Origin: Comamonadaceae bacterium
GTDB lineage: Bacteria > Pseudomonadota > Gammaproteobacteria > Burkholderiales > Burkholderiaceae_C
NCBI GenBank assembly: GCA_947447985.1
Contig: CANFLX010000022.1
Span: 1 to 40,972, forward strand
Length of the DNA: 40,972 bases
Direction of reading: 5' to 3'
Part shown: positions 17,897 through 26,663 of the stretch, piece by piece
How positions within the stretch are numbered: position 1 is the first letter of the stretch
Layout of the letters: every line of letters starts with the position of its first letter
Notes under the pieces: generated by a model
What the model was told of the DNA's origin: nothing
Database searches by the model: none
What the model saw: only the letters and a program-made list of their open reading frames with translations
Program-made: the position numbers and the translations under genes

Positions 17897-20800
17897 ATGA
17901 ACCACATTTACCGCATCGTTAAAAATAAGAAAACTGGGATTTGGATGGTTGCGTGCGAAATTGCGCGCTCGCATTCCGGGGGCGCGGCCAGCGCCCTGGT
18001 CGTCGGTGCCTTGGGGCTTGCAGGCATGGCCAGCTTGGCCATGCCTGCTGACCCCAGCGCCATACCGATTTCCAGCTCCAAGGCCACCGTGGCTCTGTCG
18101 CCCAACAACAGCGGCACCACCGTGGTCAACATTCAGGCGCCCACCGCAGCGGGCCTGTCGGTGAACCAATACAGCAAATTCAACGTCAACTCCAGCGGTC
18201 TGATCTTGAACAATGCCGACGGTCTGAACAACCTGACGATCGAGACCAAATTGGCCGGTCAAATTGTGGCCAACCAGAACCTGACGCATTCCGCTTTGGT
18301 GATTCTGAATGAGGTCATGAGCAACCAGGCCTCGGTGCTCAACGGCTTCATTGAAGTTGCTGGCACCAAAGCCGATGTGCTGGTGGCCAACTACAACGGC
18401 ATCAGCTGCGCTACCTGCGGCTTTATCAACGCTGGACGCGCCACCTTGACCACGGGCGTACCCGTCATCGCCAACGGCGCGCTCACGGGCCTGAACGTCA
18501 CCCAGGGCACTGTCACGATCAATGGCGGCGGTCTCAACGCGGGCGGAGTTGATTTGCTCGACCTCGTGGCACGCAAAGTGACCATCGACGGCCCCGTCAA
18601 CGCGCCCGCCCTGGAAGTGCACACCGGCGCGGCCACCTGGAACTACGCCAGCGACACCAAGACGACCCAGTCGGGTGAGGGTGACGTACCCGACTACGCG
18701 ATTGACGCGTCGGTTCTGGGCGGCATGTATGCCAACACCATCAAGCTGATTGCCAGCGAGTCCGGAATTGGCGTTCGCATGCTCGGCGAAGCTGCGGCTG
18801 CCAGCGGCGACTTCACCCTCAACGCCGCAGGACAAATTGTGCTCAATGGCAAGGTGTCTGCCACACGCGACGTGGGCATTACGACCACCGCCAGCGGAGC
18901 CGCTCTGACCGCGCTCAACACCCCCATCAGCGCGGGACGCAACCTGACCTTGAGCAGCGCATCGGGCGCGACCAGCGTGCAAGGTGGCCAGCTCTATGCG
19001 GCCAACAACATGACCGTGATCGCCGACAGCCTGAGCGACGCCCCCACCCAAGACCCCCAAGTCAGTAACAACCAGCGCACCGCAGTGAACAACCTGCAGA
19101 TCGACGTCACCAATGGCGTCACGCTGGGCGCAACGACCTGGCGCGCCACGCGCGACGTGACCCTGAGCGCAGGCAGTTTGGCCACCGGTGCCGACACCCA
19201 ATTGGCCGCCGGCGCAGCAATGGCATTGACCACGAGCAGCGGCGACATGAACCTGGGCCAAGCCCAGGTGCAATCGGTGGGCAATATGGTGCTCGACGCC
19301 TATACCAACACCATCAACATTGCCGCCGACGGTGGCCAAGGCCTGACCACCAGCGCGGGCAGTTTGCGTGTTGTCGCGGGGGCCCTGAACAACGCGGGTA
19401 CCGTGAAATCGGCAACCGGTGCCACCTTTGACGTGGATGCCGTGACCAACACGGGTACCGTGGCCAACACCGCCAACAACTTGCGTATTACCGGCAGCAC
19501 GCTGGCCAATGCAGGCACCATCTCGTCCGAATTTGGCCAACTGACGATCAGCGGCAACATCAACCTCGGCGCCTCTGGTGTGGTGCAAACCACCCGCAGC
19601 CTCAGCGTCGATGCGGGCTCACTGACCTTTGACGCGCCTACAGCGCGCATCCTGGCCGCGACCCAAACCAGCAACAACAGCGACGCGCTAGATATCACGG
19701 TGGGCAGCGACTTCACCAATACGGCCATGCTGTATTCGGGCAAATTGCTCAACCTGAGCGCGCCTTCGATCACCAACGCCGACACCGGCGGCATTGCGGC
19801 AGGAACCCACCTGTCACTCACCGCCACCGCGACCGACATCACCAACTACGGCGCGCTCTACGCTGGTGGCAACCTCACGGCCGATGCCACCGCCACCTCG
19901 GAGAGCGGCATCTACAACTATGTGACCTTGGGCGCTATGCAGCAGGACGCGTTGTTGGGCTACGCCCAAAACGGCGATGCCTGGTACTCGTACCGCCAGG
20001 TGCTGCTCAGCCAGAGTTCGATGGACGCAGGTGCGGACATCAGTCTCACCGCGGGCAAGATCATCAACAGCAGCATCATCAATGCCGGTGGCGACCTCAC
20101 GATGACGGCCGGGACCATCTGGAACCAGGTGCAAGGCGGCGATTCGCGCGCCTACACGCCCAAGCTGGACTACACCGCCACGATGGAAGATTTGAGCTAC
20201 TACAGCTTCCCTGACCAGTACCAGCGCCATTACTACACCACCATCTGGCATGACAACCAGTACTTTGCGCTGGGCCTGCCCGCACTCAAACCCCAGCTCA
20301 ATGCCGGTGGCACCCTGACGCTGCAAGACTTTAGCGATGGCAAAAACCTGGGGGGCAGCCTGCAGGCGCCCACCATCGTGATTCGGGGTGCGGACGGTGC
20401 GAACTTCACCAACGATGACCTGTCCTTGCTCCTGCGCTCCTATAGCAAACAGTGGCACGAGAACAAAGACTTCAAGGCCATGGGGCCAGTCACCAAGAGT
20501 GAGGAGGTTCAGCCCGAGCCGTCTGACGAGAGCGTCATTCCCACCTCGCAAACCGTCAGCTCCTTCGGTGCCAACGTCACTGCCAATACCTTGAACATCA
20601 CGGTGGCGAATCTGTTGAACAACAGCTCGCCCTTTGCGGCGGTCAGCGATCCCGTGGGTGCACCCGGTACCTCACCGGTGACCGACAGCCGCACAGCTCC
20701 GGCGTCTATCCCCGGCTTGAATCTGACGCTGCCGCGCAACCCCAACGGCTACTTTGTCGCCAACCGCAACCCCACCGCCAAGTTCCTGGTGGAAAGCAAC

Positions 20801-23800
20801 CCCATGTTCCAAGCAGGCGGCTCGACCGTGGGCTCGGACTACCTGGCGCAGCAACTGGGCATGAACCCCGATACCTCGCAAAAGCGCTTGGGCGATGCGA
20901 GTTACGAAGCCTATCTGGTGCAGCAACAGCTGATTGCCCAGACCGGTACTGGTCTGCTGCGCGGTCAACAAGACATGGCCAGCCAGATGCAGACGCTGAT
21001 GGACAGCGCCGCCAAACAGGCCAGCTCGCTGGGCTTCACCTACGGCCAAGCACCTACCCCGGAGCAGCTGGCTAACTTGACGGAGAGCATCATCTGGATG
21101 GTTGAAGTCGAAGTCGAGGGCCAGAAAGTGCTGGCACCCGTGGTCTACCTTGCACCCGTCACGGTGGCCTCGCTGGAGTCTGGTGCGGTGATCGCGGCTG
21201 ACAAAACCACGATCGACGTGACCACCATGACCAACAATGGCGGCACCCTCGTGGGCGGCGACTCGCTGGCCATCACTGCCAAAGGTGACATCACCAACAT
21301 CTCGGGCAACATCAAGGGCGGCGACGTGAGCTTGAAGTCGACCGAAGGCAGCATCAAGAACGAAACCTTGGCAGTGGGCACCGGCGTCGGCGGTGACGTC
21401 AGCACCAACGTGGGCAAGATTGCCGGCATTCAAGCCACGGGCAACTTGTCACTGGACGCGGCCAAAGACATCACCAACATTGGCGCGCAAATGGGCGCGG
21501 GTGGAAACGCTTCGCTCAACGCCGGCAACAACATTGTGTTTGACACGGTTCAGGACAAAAACACCACCACCACGGCAGGCGTGATCAGCCAGGGTGGCAA
21601 TTTGGGCTTCGAGACCTCCACCACCACCACGGTGAACCAGATCAAATCCGGCCTCACGGTGGGCGGAAACCTGGATGCCAAGGCGGGCAAAGACATCACC
21701 TTGGCAGGCACCGATGCGAACATCGCGGGCAACGCCAAGATCGATGCGGGTGGCAACCTCAACATCGTGGCGCGCGAGAACACTGTCACCACCCAAACCG
21801 AGTCTTCCGTGTCCGGTATGGGCGTAGGCGGCGGCTTGTACGGCACGACCCGAACCACCACCGACAGCTTCTCCAGTCGCAACGTGGGCAGCACGCTCAA
21901 CATCGGCGGCAATGCCGACCTGACGGCGGGCGACACGCTGACGCTGCAAGGCTCGAAAATGGGGATTGGCGGTGATGCCTCCATCACTGCGACCGACGTC
22001 AAGGTCCTGGCCGGTAAGGATGTAGACCGCGTCACCAGCAAGACCACTACGGTCAGCTTCTTGTCGGTGGAAGACCAGGGTTCGTCCGAGCCGCCACCGG
22101 TCGCGTCGCCCAATCCAGAGGCCGCTGCCGAGGACGCGCCTGACGGAAGCGGCAAGGCATCGGTCCGCGTGTCTGCCAGTGCAGAGGCGTCTGGCGAAGT
22201 CGAAGCCAAGCAAAGCGCGTCGGCCGGTGTGACGCTGATGAAAGCCAAAGTCACGGAAACCTTCGCCTTGTCGCAGCGCAGCGTGGGCTCGGAACTGGGC
22301 GTCGGTGGCAACCTGACCATCAACGCCAAGAAGAACGTGACGCTGCAAGGCTCTGAGGTCAATGCCGCAGGCGATGTGGAAATCAATGCCAAGAACGTGG
22401 AACTGTTGGCCGCCCAAAACATTGAGCAATCCAGCAGCAAGGTCACGACGGTGAGCATCGGCTTGTACGCCAGCACCAACAACGAGGCTAAAGCCCAAGG
22501 ATCGGCCAGTGCCAGCGCCACCGCCGGTGCAGAAGCCAGCGCCAGCAACAACGGCACCCAAAGTGCCGCCAGCGCCAGCGCTGACGCATCTGCGCAGGCA
22601 GGTGCCCAGGGTTCTGCCAATGCGTCGAGCAAAAACTCGGTGGACATTGCGCGGATTCAGATTGACAGCAATGAATCGCTGAACATCACCAACACCGGCT
22701 CGGCGATCAAATCAGGCGGTAATTTGAAGATTGCTGCGACCGATACCCTGCGCACGGTGGGCTCCACGATCGAGGCAGAAAAAGACGTTAACGTCTCGGC
22801 CAAGGACATGAGCTTCGAGGCGGCGCAAGACACCAGCTACAGCAAATCCAGCAGCAGCACCACGACCATGGGCTTGTACCTGGATGCAGGTGGCGAGGCC
22901 AAGGGCGACGCCAAAGCCGGTGCCGGTGCCAAAGTGCAAGCCAGTGGCAGTCGCTCGGGTGCTGCGCTGAATGGCAGCGCCAGTGCAGAGGCCAATGCAG
23001 AGGCGGGTGCCTCGGCTTCCGCCGAAGCCAAGATCGGTGCTGGTATCCAGGTCAAGAACAACACCTCCACCACCGAGTCGGGCAGCAGCACGGCGGTGGT
23101 GTCGAGCATTGTTTCCAAGTCGGGCAGCATTACCCGGACCGCGGAAAACTCGATCACCGACGTCGGTACCAACATCGAGGCGGCAGGGGACCTGACCCAA
23201 TCCGCCAACACGATCTCGATGCTGGCCGCCGAGAACAGCCAGTTCTCCAAAACCACCAATGAAGAAACTGTGGCCCGTATTGGCATCTACATCGCGGGCA
23301 ACGCAGAGGCCAAGGCCGAAGCCAAAGCCGAGGCTAAAGCCGAGGCCAGCGCGGGCGTGACTGGCGTCGATGGCAAAGCGGAGGCCAGCGCCTCCGCAGA
23401 AGCCAAAGCCGGTGCCGAAGTCAAAGTGGGCGTTGAAGCCACGGTGGACCGCACGGTGGACACCACCACCAGCAATGCCACCCAGGCCGTGGTGTCCAAC
23501 ATCAAGGTCGGCGGCAACGTCAATACCAAGTCGGTCGGCAAGACCACACTGCAAGGCACCAACATCGATGCCGGCGGCGACGTGAACCTGTCGGCGTCGG
23601 AGCTCGAAGTGCAAGCCGCGCGCGACACCGAAAGCACCACGACCTCCAGCGAGCAAATCAAAACCCGTGTGGCCGTGACAGTGGGCGTCAAAGCGGAGGC
23701 CGGCGCCAAAGCCTCGGCCTCGACTGAGGACGGCGCATCGGCAAGCGCCAAGGCCGAGGTTGGCGTGGCAGTGGGTATTGAGGCATCGGCCAGCTACGAC

Positions 23801-25681
23801 AAAAACGAAGCGACCAGCGCCAGCACCACGGCAGTCGTCTCCAACATCTCGGGTGGCGGCAAGATCAACATCAACACCACGGGTAGCACCAAGCTCGAAG
23901 GCACCAATCTGAACGCAGGCTCCGGCGTTGACATCACCGCCAAGGACTTGAACTTCAGCGCTGCCCAAAACACATCGAGCAGCACCGAGTCCTCGCTCAG
24001 CGTGTCGGGTGAATTGAAGGCCAAGATTGGTATCGGCAGCGACAACTCGCTGGCGATGCAGGCCTCCACGGCCAAGTCAGACTCGCAAGCGTCTGGCACG
24101 GAAGCGGTGGTCGGCAGCATCAACTCGGGCGGTGGCATCAACATCCGTACGCAAGACAACTTGCGCTTGGAAGGCACCAACCTGGCCGCCGCAGGCGACA
24201 CCAACATTTCTGCCGGCGGCAGTGTGACGGTGGAAGCTGCGCGCAACACCCAGCAGTCCAGCTCCATGAGCGTGAATGCCTCGGGTGGTTTTGACACCAG
24301 CGAGGCATCGGTGAATGCCGCGGGCGGCTATTCCAAGTCCAACGCCAGCGCGAGCCAGGCGGTGACATCTTCGATCAGCACCGGTGGCGCGCTCAACATC
24401 AGTGCCGGCAAAGACGCGACCTTCCAGGGCGCTGCGATCAGTGCGGGTGGGGATGCGCAGATTGCCGCAGGTGGCAACGTCGCGTTTACCGAGGCCCGCA
24501 ATACCGCCCAGTCGGAGTCCAGCAGCCTGCAGGTCTCACTCAATATTGGTACGTCGGACGAAGACAATAACCTGGACAAGAGCAACACCAAGACCAGCAA
24601 GCAAGGCTTGAGCGTCGAGGTGTCGTATGCCAAATCGAATGAGTCCACGGCGGTCACCGGCTCCATTCAGTCGGGTAACAACCTGACCATCGTGGCAGGC
24701 GGCAATGCGACCTTTGTCGGCACTGATATTGCCGCTGGCAACAGCGCGCAAGTGGCAGCTGCCGGCGACGTCAATTTCGTTGCTGCCCAAAGCAACAGCG
24801 AATCCGTCAGTGTCGGGGTGAAAGCCGGAGTCGGCGCAGAGTCCTCCGAGAAGACCACCGAAGGTAGCGAGACTCCTGAGAAGGAATCTTCGGTCAGTGG
24901 CAGTGCCTCGCTTGATGTGGGCTTTGGCAAGAGCAGCACCCAGACCGGCTCCACCATCCGTGCCGGTGCGGGTGGCGTTGCGATCAGCTCGGGTAATAAC
25001 GTGAACTTGCAAGGCACGCAAATTCAAACCGACGGCAGCTCGTCCATCGCTGCTGCAGGTTCGGTGAACCAGACGGCTGCGGTGAGCACATCGGTCGGCT
25101 TTAGTGTGGGCCTGGACGTGAGCGCCAAGAAAGACACCTCGCCAGAAAAAGCGGCTGATGCACCTGCCGACAAGAAAGAGCCCGCAGCGGATGCACCCAA
25201 AGAGGATGCTGCCAAGGCCGATGCCAAAGCAGACGGCAAAGCGGATGCCAAAGCCGATGCCAAGGCCGACGAGCCGGAGTCCAAAGACGAGAGTGGTGCA
25301 GGCCTTCGTGACTTGACCCTGACAGCCTCAGTCAACGTGCAAAACACCACGGTCAGCGCGGCAGGAGGCTCGACGATCAAGTCGGGCGTTACACCGACCA
25401 CGCCGATTCCTGGTGTTTCCATGACCTTGCGCGCGACGGCCTCTTCCGACGGCCAGCTGAAGTCCTTGGTGCCGGTGCCCAGCAGCTTGCCCCCTGGTAC
25501 GTCCGTGGTCGCTTTGCAGCCCGATGGCAAACCGCTGCCGGACTGGGTGAAATTTGATGCCGCAACCGGTGCGCTGGCGGGGACACCCCCTGCCGACTTC
25601 AGCGGCAGTGTGAGCATCGTGGTGAGCGTGCCGCAGCCCGATGGAAGCACGCGCAAGGTCGGCGTTCAGTTCGGCAATTAA
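17897..25681 (+). CDS. Giant TpsA exoprotein (filamentous hemagglutinin/CdiA-like) without toxin, with C-terminal Ig-like domain
   Basis: A 2594-residue secreted protein. An extended signal peptide (ESPR, MNHIYRIVKNKKTGIWMV) precedes a hydrophobic segment ending near ASLAMPA. The TPS domain covers about residues 50-280, with LSVNQYSKFNV and NGISCATCGFINAGRATLTTG. FHA-1-like beta-helix strands follow to about residue 740. A Tyr-rich stretch (about 755-870) precedes a segment shared by CdiA and FhaB proteins (about 952-1090, KFLVESNPMF, SDYLAQQLGMNPD, KRLGDASYEAYLV). Eleven FHA-2-type repeats (about 1265-2400) follow, several with Ala-rich inserts. The end has a Lys-Ala-Asp repeat and a He_PIG-type Ig domain (PDWVKFDAATGALAGTPP). 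There is no VENN pretoxin motif, toxin domain or downstream immunity gene. The likely role is adhesion or aggregation at the cell surface. Confidence 0.93.
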   Translation: MNHIYRIVKNKKTGIWMVACEIARSHSGGAASALVVGALGLAGMASLAMPADPSAIPISSSKATVALSPNNSGTTVVNIQAPTAAGLSVNQYSKFNVNSSGLILNNADGLNNLTIETKLAGQIVANQNLTHSALVILNEVMSNQASVLNGFIEVAGTKADVLVANYNGISCATCGFINAGRATLTTGVPVIANGALTGLNVTQGTVTINGGGLNAGGVDLLDLVARKVTIDGPVNAPALEVHTGAATWNYASDTKTTQSGEGDVPDYAIDASVLGGMYANTIKLIASESGIGVRMLGEAAAASGDFTLNAAGQIVLNGKVSATRDVGITTTASGAALTALNTPISAGRNLTLSSASGATSVQGGQLYAANNMTVIADSLSDAPTQDPQVSNNQRTAVNNLQIDVTNGVTLGATTWRATRDVTLSAGSLATGADTQLAAGAAMALTTSSGDMNLGQAQVQSVGNMVLDAYTNTINIAADGGQGLTTSAGSLRVVAGALNNAGTVKSATGATFDVDAVTNTGTVANTANNLRITGSTLANAGTISSEFGQLTISGNINLGASGVVQTTRSLSVDAGSLTFDAPTARILAATQTSNNSDALDITVGSDFTNTAMLYSGKLLNLSAPSITNADTGGIAAGTHLSLTATATDITNYGALYAGGNLTADATATSESGIYNYVTLGAMQQDALLGYAQNGDAWYSYRQVLLSQSSMDAGADISLTAGKIINSSIINAGGDLTMTAGTIWNQVQGGDSRAYTPKLDYTATMEDLSYYSFPDQYQRHYYTTIWHDNQYFALGLPALKPQLNAGGTLTLQDFSDGKNLGGSLQAPTIVIRGADGANFTNDDLSLLLRSYSKQWHENKDFKAMGPVTKSEEVQPEPSDESVIPTSQTVSSFGANVTANTLNITVANLLNNSSPFAAVSDPVGAPGTSPVTDSRTAPASIPGLNLTLPRNPNGYFVANRNPTAKFLVESNPMFQAGGSTVGSDYLAQQLGMNPDTSQKRLGDASYEAYLVQQQLIAQTGTGLLRGQQDMASQMQTLMDSAAKQASSLGFTYGQAPTPEQLANLTESIIWMVEVEVEGQKVLAPVVYLAPVTVASLESGAVIAADKTTIDVTTMTNNGGTLVGGDSLAITAKGDITNISGNIKGGDVSLKSTEGSIKNETLAVGTGVGGDVSTNVGKIAGIQATGNLSLDAAKDITNIGAQMGAGGNASLNAGNNIVFDTVQDKNTTTTAGVISQGGNLGFETSTTTTVNQIKSGLTVGGNLDAKAGKDITLAGTDANIAGNAKIDAGGNLNIVARENTVTTQTESSVSGMGVGGGLYGTTRTTTDSFSSRNVGSTLNIGGNADLTAGDTLTLQGSKMGIGGDASITATDVKVLAGKDVDRVTSKTTTVSFLSVEDQGSSEPPPVASPNPEAAAEDAPDGSGKASVRVSASAEASGEVEAKQSASAGVTLMKAKVTETFALSQRSVGSELGVGGNLTINAKKNVTLQGSEVNAAGDVEINAKNVELLAAQNIEQSSSKVTTVSIGLYASTNNEAKAQGSASASATAGAEASASNNGTQSAASASADASAQAGAQGSANASSKNSVDIARIQIDSNESLNITNTGSAIKSGGNLKIAATDTLRTVGSTIEAEKDVNVSAKDMSFEAAQDTSYSKSSSSTTTMGLYLDAGGEAKGDAKAGAGAKVQASGSRSGAALNGSASAEANAEAGASASAEAKIGAGIQVKNNTSTTESGSSTAVVSSIVSKSGSITRTAENSITDVGTNIEAAGDLTQSANTISMLAAENSQFSKTTNEETVARIGIYIAGNAEAKAEAKAEAKAEASAGVTGVDGKAEASASAEAKAGAEVKVGVEATVDRTVDTTTSNATQAVVSNIKVGGNVNTKSVGKTTLQGTNIDAGGDVNLSASELEVQAARDTESTTTSSEQIKTRVAVTVGVKAEAGAKASASTEDGASASAKAEVGVAVGIEASASYDKNEATSASTTAVVSNISGGGKININTTGSTKLEGTNLNAGSGVDITAKDLNFSAAQNTSSSTESSLSVSGELKAKIGIGSDNSLAMQASTAKSDSQASGTEAVVGSINSGGGINIRTQDNLRLEGTNLAAAGDTNISAGGSVTVEAARNTQQSSSMSVNASGGFDTSEASVNAAGGYSKSNASASQAVTSSISTGGALNISAGKDATFQGAAISAGGDAQIAAGGNVAFTEARNTAQSESSSLQVSLNIGTSDEDNNLDKSNTKTSKQGLSVEVSYAKSNESTAVTGSIQSGNNLTIVAGGNATFVGTDIAAGNSAQVAAAGDVNFVAAQSNSESVSVGVKAGVGAESSEKTTEGSETPEKESSVSGSASLDVGFGKSSTQTGSTIRAGAGGVAISSGNNVNLQGTQIQTDGSSSIAAAGSVNQTAAVSTSVGFSVGLDVSAKKDTSPEKAADAPADKKEPAADAPKEDAAKADAKADGKADAKADAKADEPESKDESGAGLRDLTLTASVNVQNTTVSAAGGSTIKSGVTPTTPIPGVSMTLRATASSDGQLKSLVPVPSSLPPGTSVVALQPDGKPLPDWVKFDAATGALAGTPPADFSGSVSIVVSVPQPDGSTRKVGVQFGN
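21680..25110 (+). repeat. Eleven FHA-2-type repeats inside the TpsA gene
   Basis: Each unit has the pattern G-G-N-L/I-x-I, x-x-x-L-x-G-T-x-I-x-A-G-G-D, then a strand ending in A-A-Q/R-N/D. Recognisable units begin near 21689, 21931, 22330, 22744, 23151, 23539, 23884, 24158, 24415, 24705 and 25000. Spacing is about 390-415 bases for the units from 21931 to 23539, and about 260-295 bases from 23884 on. The extra length of the earlier units is Ala/Glu/Lys/Ser-rich sequence placed in the hairpin after the T-x-S-x-G-L-Y strand. Confidence 0.8.
23303..23347 (+). repeat. 12-base tandem repeat encoding Ala-Glu-Ala-Lys
   Basis: Three imperfect 12-base units coding AEAK, plus a partial fourth, lie inside one of the Ala-rich inserts of TpsA. 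The third positions vary, so the nucleotide repeat is old or under selection at protein level. The unit is a multiple of three, so gain or loss would change length without shifting frame. Confidence 0.75.
25211..25270 (+). repeat. 12-base tandem repeat encoding Ala-Lys-Ala-Asp
   Basis: Five consecutive 12-base units code AKAD, AKAD, GKAD, AKAD, AKAD near residues 2439-2458 of TpsA. They sit inside a longer Lys/Asp/Ala/Pro-rich stretch (about 25138-25300) that interrupts the last repeat module before the C-terminal Ig-like domain. The composition suggests a charged helix or flexible spacer, as in TolA or histone-like tails. Confidence 0.8.
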
Positions 25682-25711
25682 GCGCACTGCGCCCGCCGCC
25701 GCAGGGTGCGC
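25682..25711 (+). terminator. GC-rich hairpin immediately after the TpsA stop codon
   Basis: GCGCACTGCG (25682-25691) can pair with CGCA-GG-GTGCGC (25700-25711), a ten-pair stem with a two-base bulge and an 8-base loop, starting one base after the stop. There is no T-run after it, so it may stabilise the mRNA end or act with Rho rather than terminate by itself. Confidence 0.4.
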
Positions 25712-25798
25712 CTTGCGGTGGCGTTCGGTCAACCAAGGTCGCTGTTAGAGTGGCAAGGGGCAACCGTGCTGCACGGCTGGCCTTTTGATTGGTTTTAC

Positions 25799-26656
25799 AT
25801 GCCCGCTCGCCTTTCCCGCATTTTTCCCCTGCTCTTCGTCGTCCTCTGGTCCACCGGCTTTATCGGTGCGCGCCTGGGGCTGCCCCACACCGAGCCGCTG
25901 ACCTTTTTGTTTGTGCGTTACGTGGCCGTGGTGGTCTTGATGCTGGCCATTGCGCTGGCCACCCGCGCGCCTTGGCCCCAGGGCTGGCGAGCCTGGTTTC
26001 ACATTGGCGTGGCGGGCTTGTTGCTGCATGGCGTGTACCTGGGGGGCGTCTTCATTGCGATTTCGCTGGGCCTGCCCGCAGGCGTGGCAGCGCTGGTGGT
26101 GGGCGTGCAGCCGTTGCTCACGGCCATTGGCGCGGGCTGGCTGCTGGGCGAGACGGTGCTGCGCCGCCAGTGGCTGGGCCTGTTGCTGGGCCTGGGCGGT
26201 GTGGCGTTGGTCGTGGCCAACAAAATGGGCAGTGTGTTTGGCCTGCACGCCATCGTGCCCTGTGTGATTGCGCTCTTGGCCATCACCGCTGGCACGCTTT
26301 ACCAAAAACGCTTTTGCCCCCGCTTTGATTGGCGCAGCGGCGCGGTGGCGCAGTTCGTGCCCACAGCCTTGGCCACGGGCTTGTGCGCAGCGGTGTTTGA
26401 GACGGGTCGCATGGACCTGACCGGTGAGATGGTGTTCGCCCTGGTCTGGCTGGTGCTGGTGTTGTCGGTGGGCGCCGTGAGCCTGCTGAACTGGCTGATC
26501 CGCCAAAGCAGCGCGGTCAACATCGCCAGCCTCTTCTACTTGGTGCCACCCTGCACGGCCGTGGTCGCCTGGGCGCTGTTTGGGGAGTCGTTTTCGCAGC
26601 TCGCGCTGCTGGGTATGGCGCTGGTGGTGGGCGGGGTTTACCTGGCGCGCAAATAG
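25799..26656 (+). CDS. EamA/DMT family transporter
   Basis: A 285-residue inner-membrane protein with about ten hydrophobic segments in two repeated halves, the EamA (drug/metabolite transporter) arrangement. The first half starts with LLFVVLWSTGFIGARLG and includes TFLFVRYVAVVVLML. The second half includes ITAGTLYQKRFCPRFDW and SVGAVSLLNWLIRQSSAVN, and ends with LALLGMALVVGGVYLARK. It probably exports a metabolite or amino acid, with the substrate not readable. I chose ATG 25799 because it gives the usual short N-terminus before the first membrane segment; the frame is open upstream to 25706. No strong ribosome site is visible. It is convergent with the YbaK gene (7 bases). Confidence 0.9.
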   Translation: MPARLSRIFPLLFVVLWSTGFIGARLGLPHTEPLTFLFVRYVAVVVLMLAIALATRAPWPQGWRAWFHIGVAGLLLHGVYLGGVFIAISLGLPAGVAALVVGVQPLLTAIGAGWLLGETVLRRQWLGLLLGLGGVALVVANKMGSVFGLHAIVPCVIALLAITAGTLYQKRFCPRFDWRSGAVAQFVPTALATGLCAAVFETGRMDLTGEMVFALVWLVLVLSVGAVSLLNWLIRQSSAVNIASLFYLVPPCTAVVAWALFGESFSQLALLGMALVVGGVYLARK

Positions 26657-26663
26657 CGGCCGC

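Noticed and set aside
17693..19588. A 631-codon minus-strand open frame opposite the start of the TpsA gene
   Set aside because: Same antisense composition and no motif. The opposite strand encodes the ESPR and TPS domain.
21680..25110. Repeat region considered as a CRISPR array
   Set aside because: The repeats are protein-level, diverged and in frame, with spacing of hundreds of bases, unlike direct repeats and spacers of a CRISPR array.
25138..25300. Lys-Ala-Asp repeat read as a TolA-like or histone-like protein
   Set aside because: It is a low-complexity stretch within the TpsA frame, not a separate gene or a TolA domain.
25682..25798. Possible CdiI-type immunity gene after the TpsA
   Set aside because: The 117 bases to the EamA start hold only a hairpin and no small coding frame with a ribosome site. 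The next gene is a membrane exporter.
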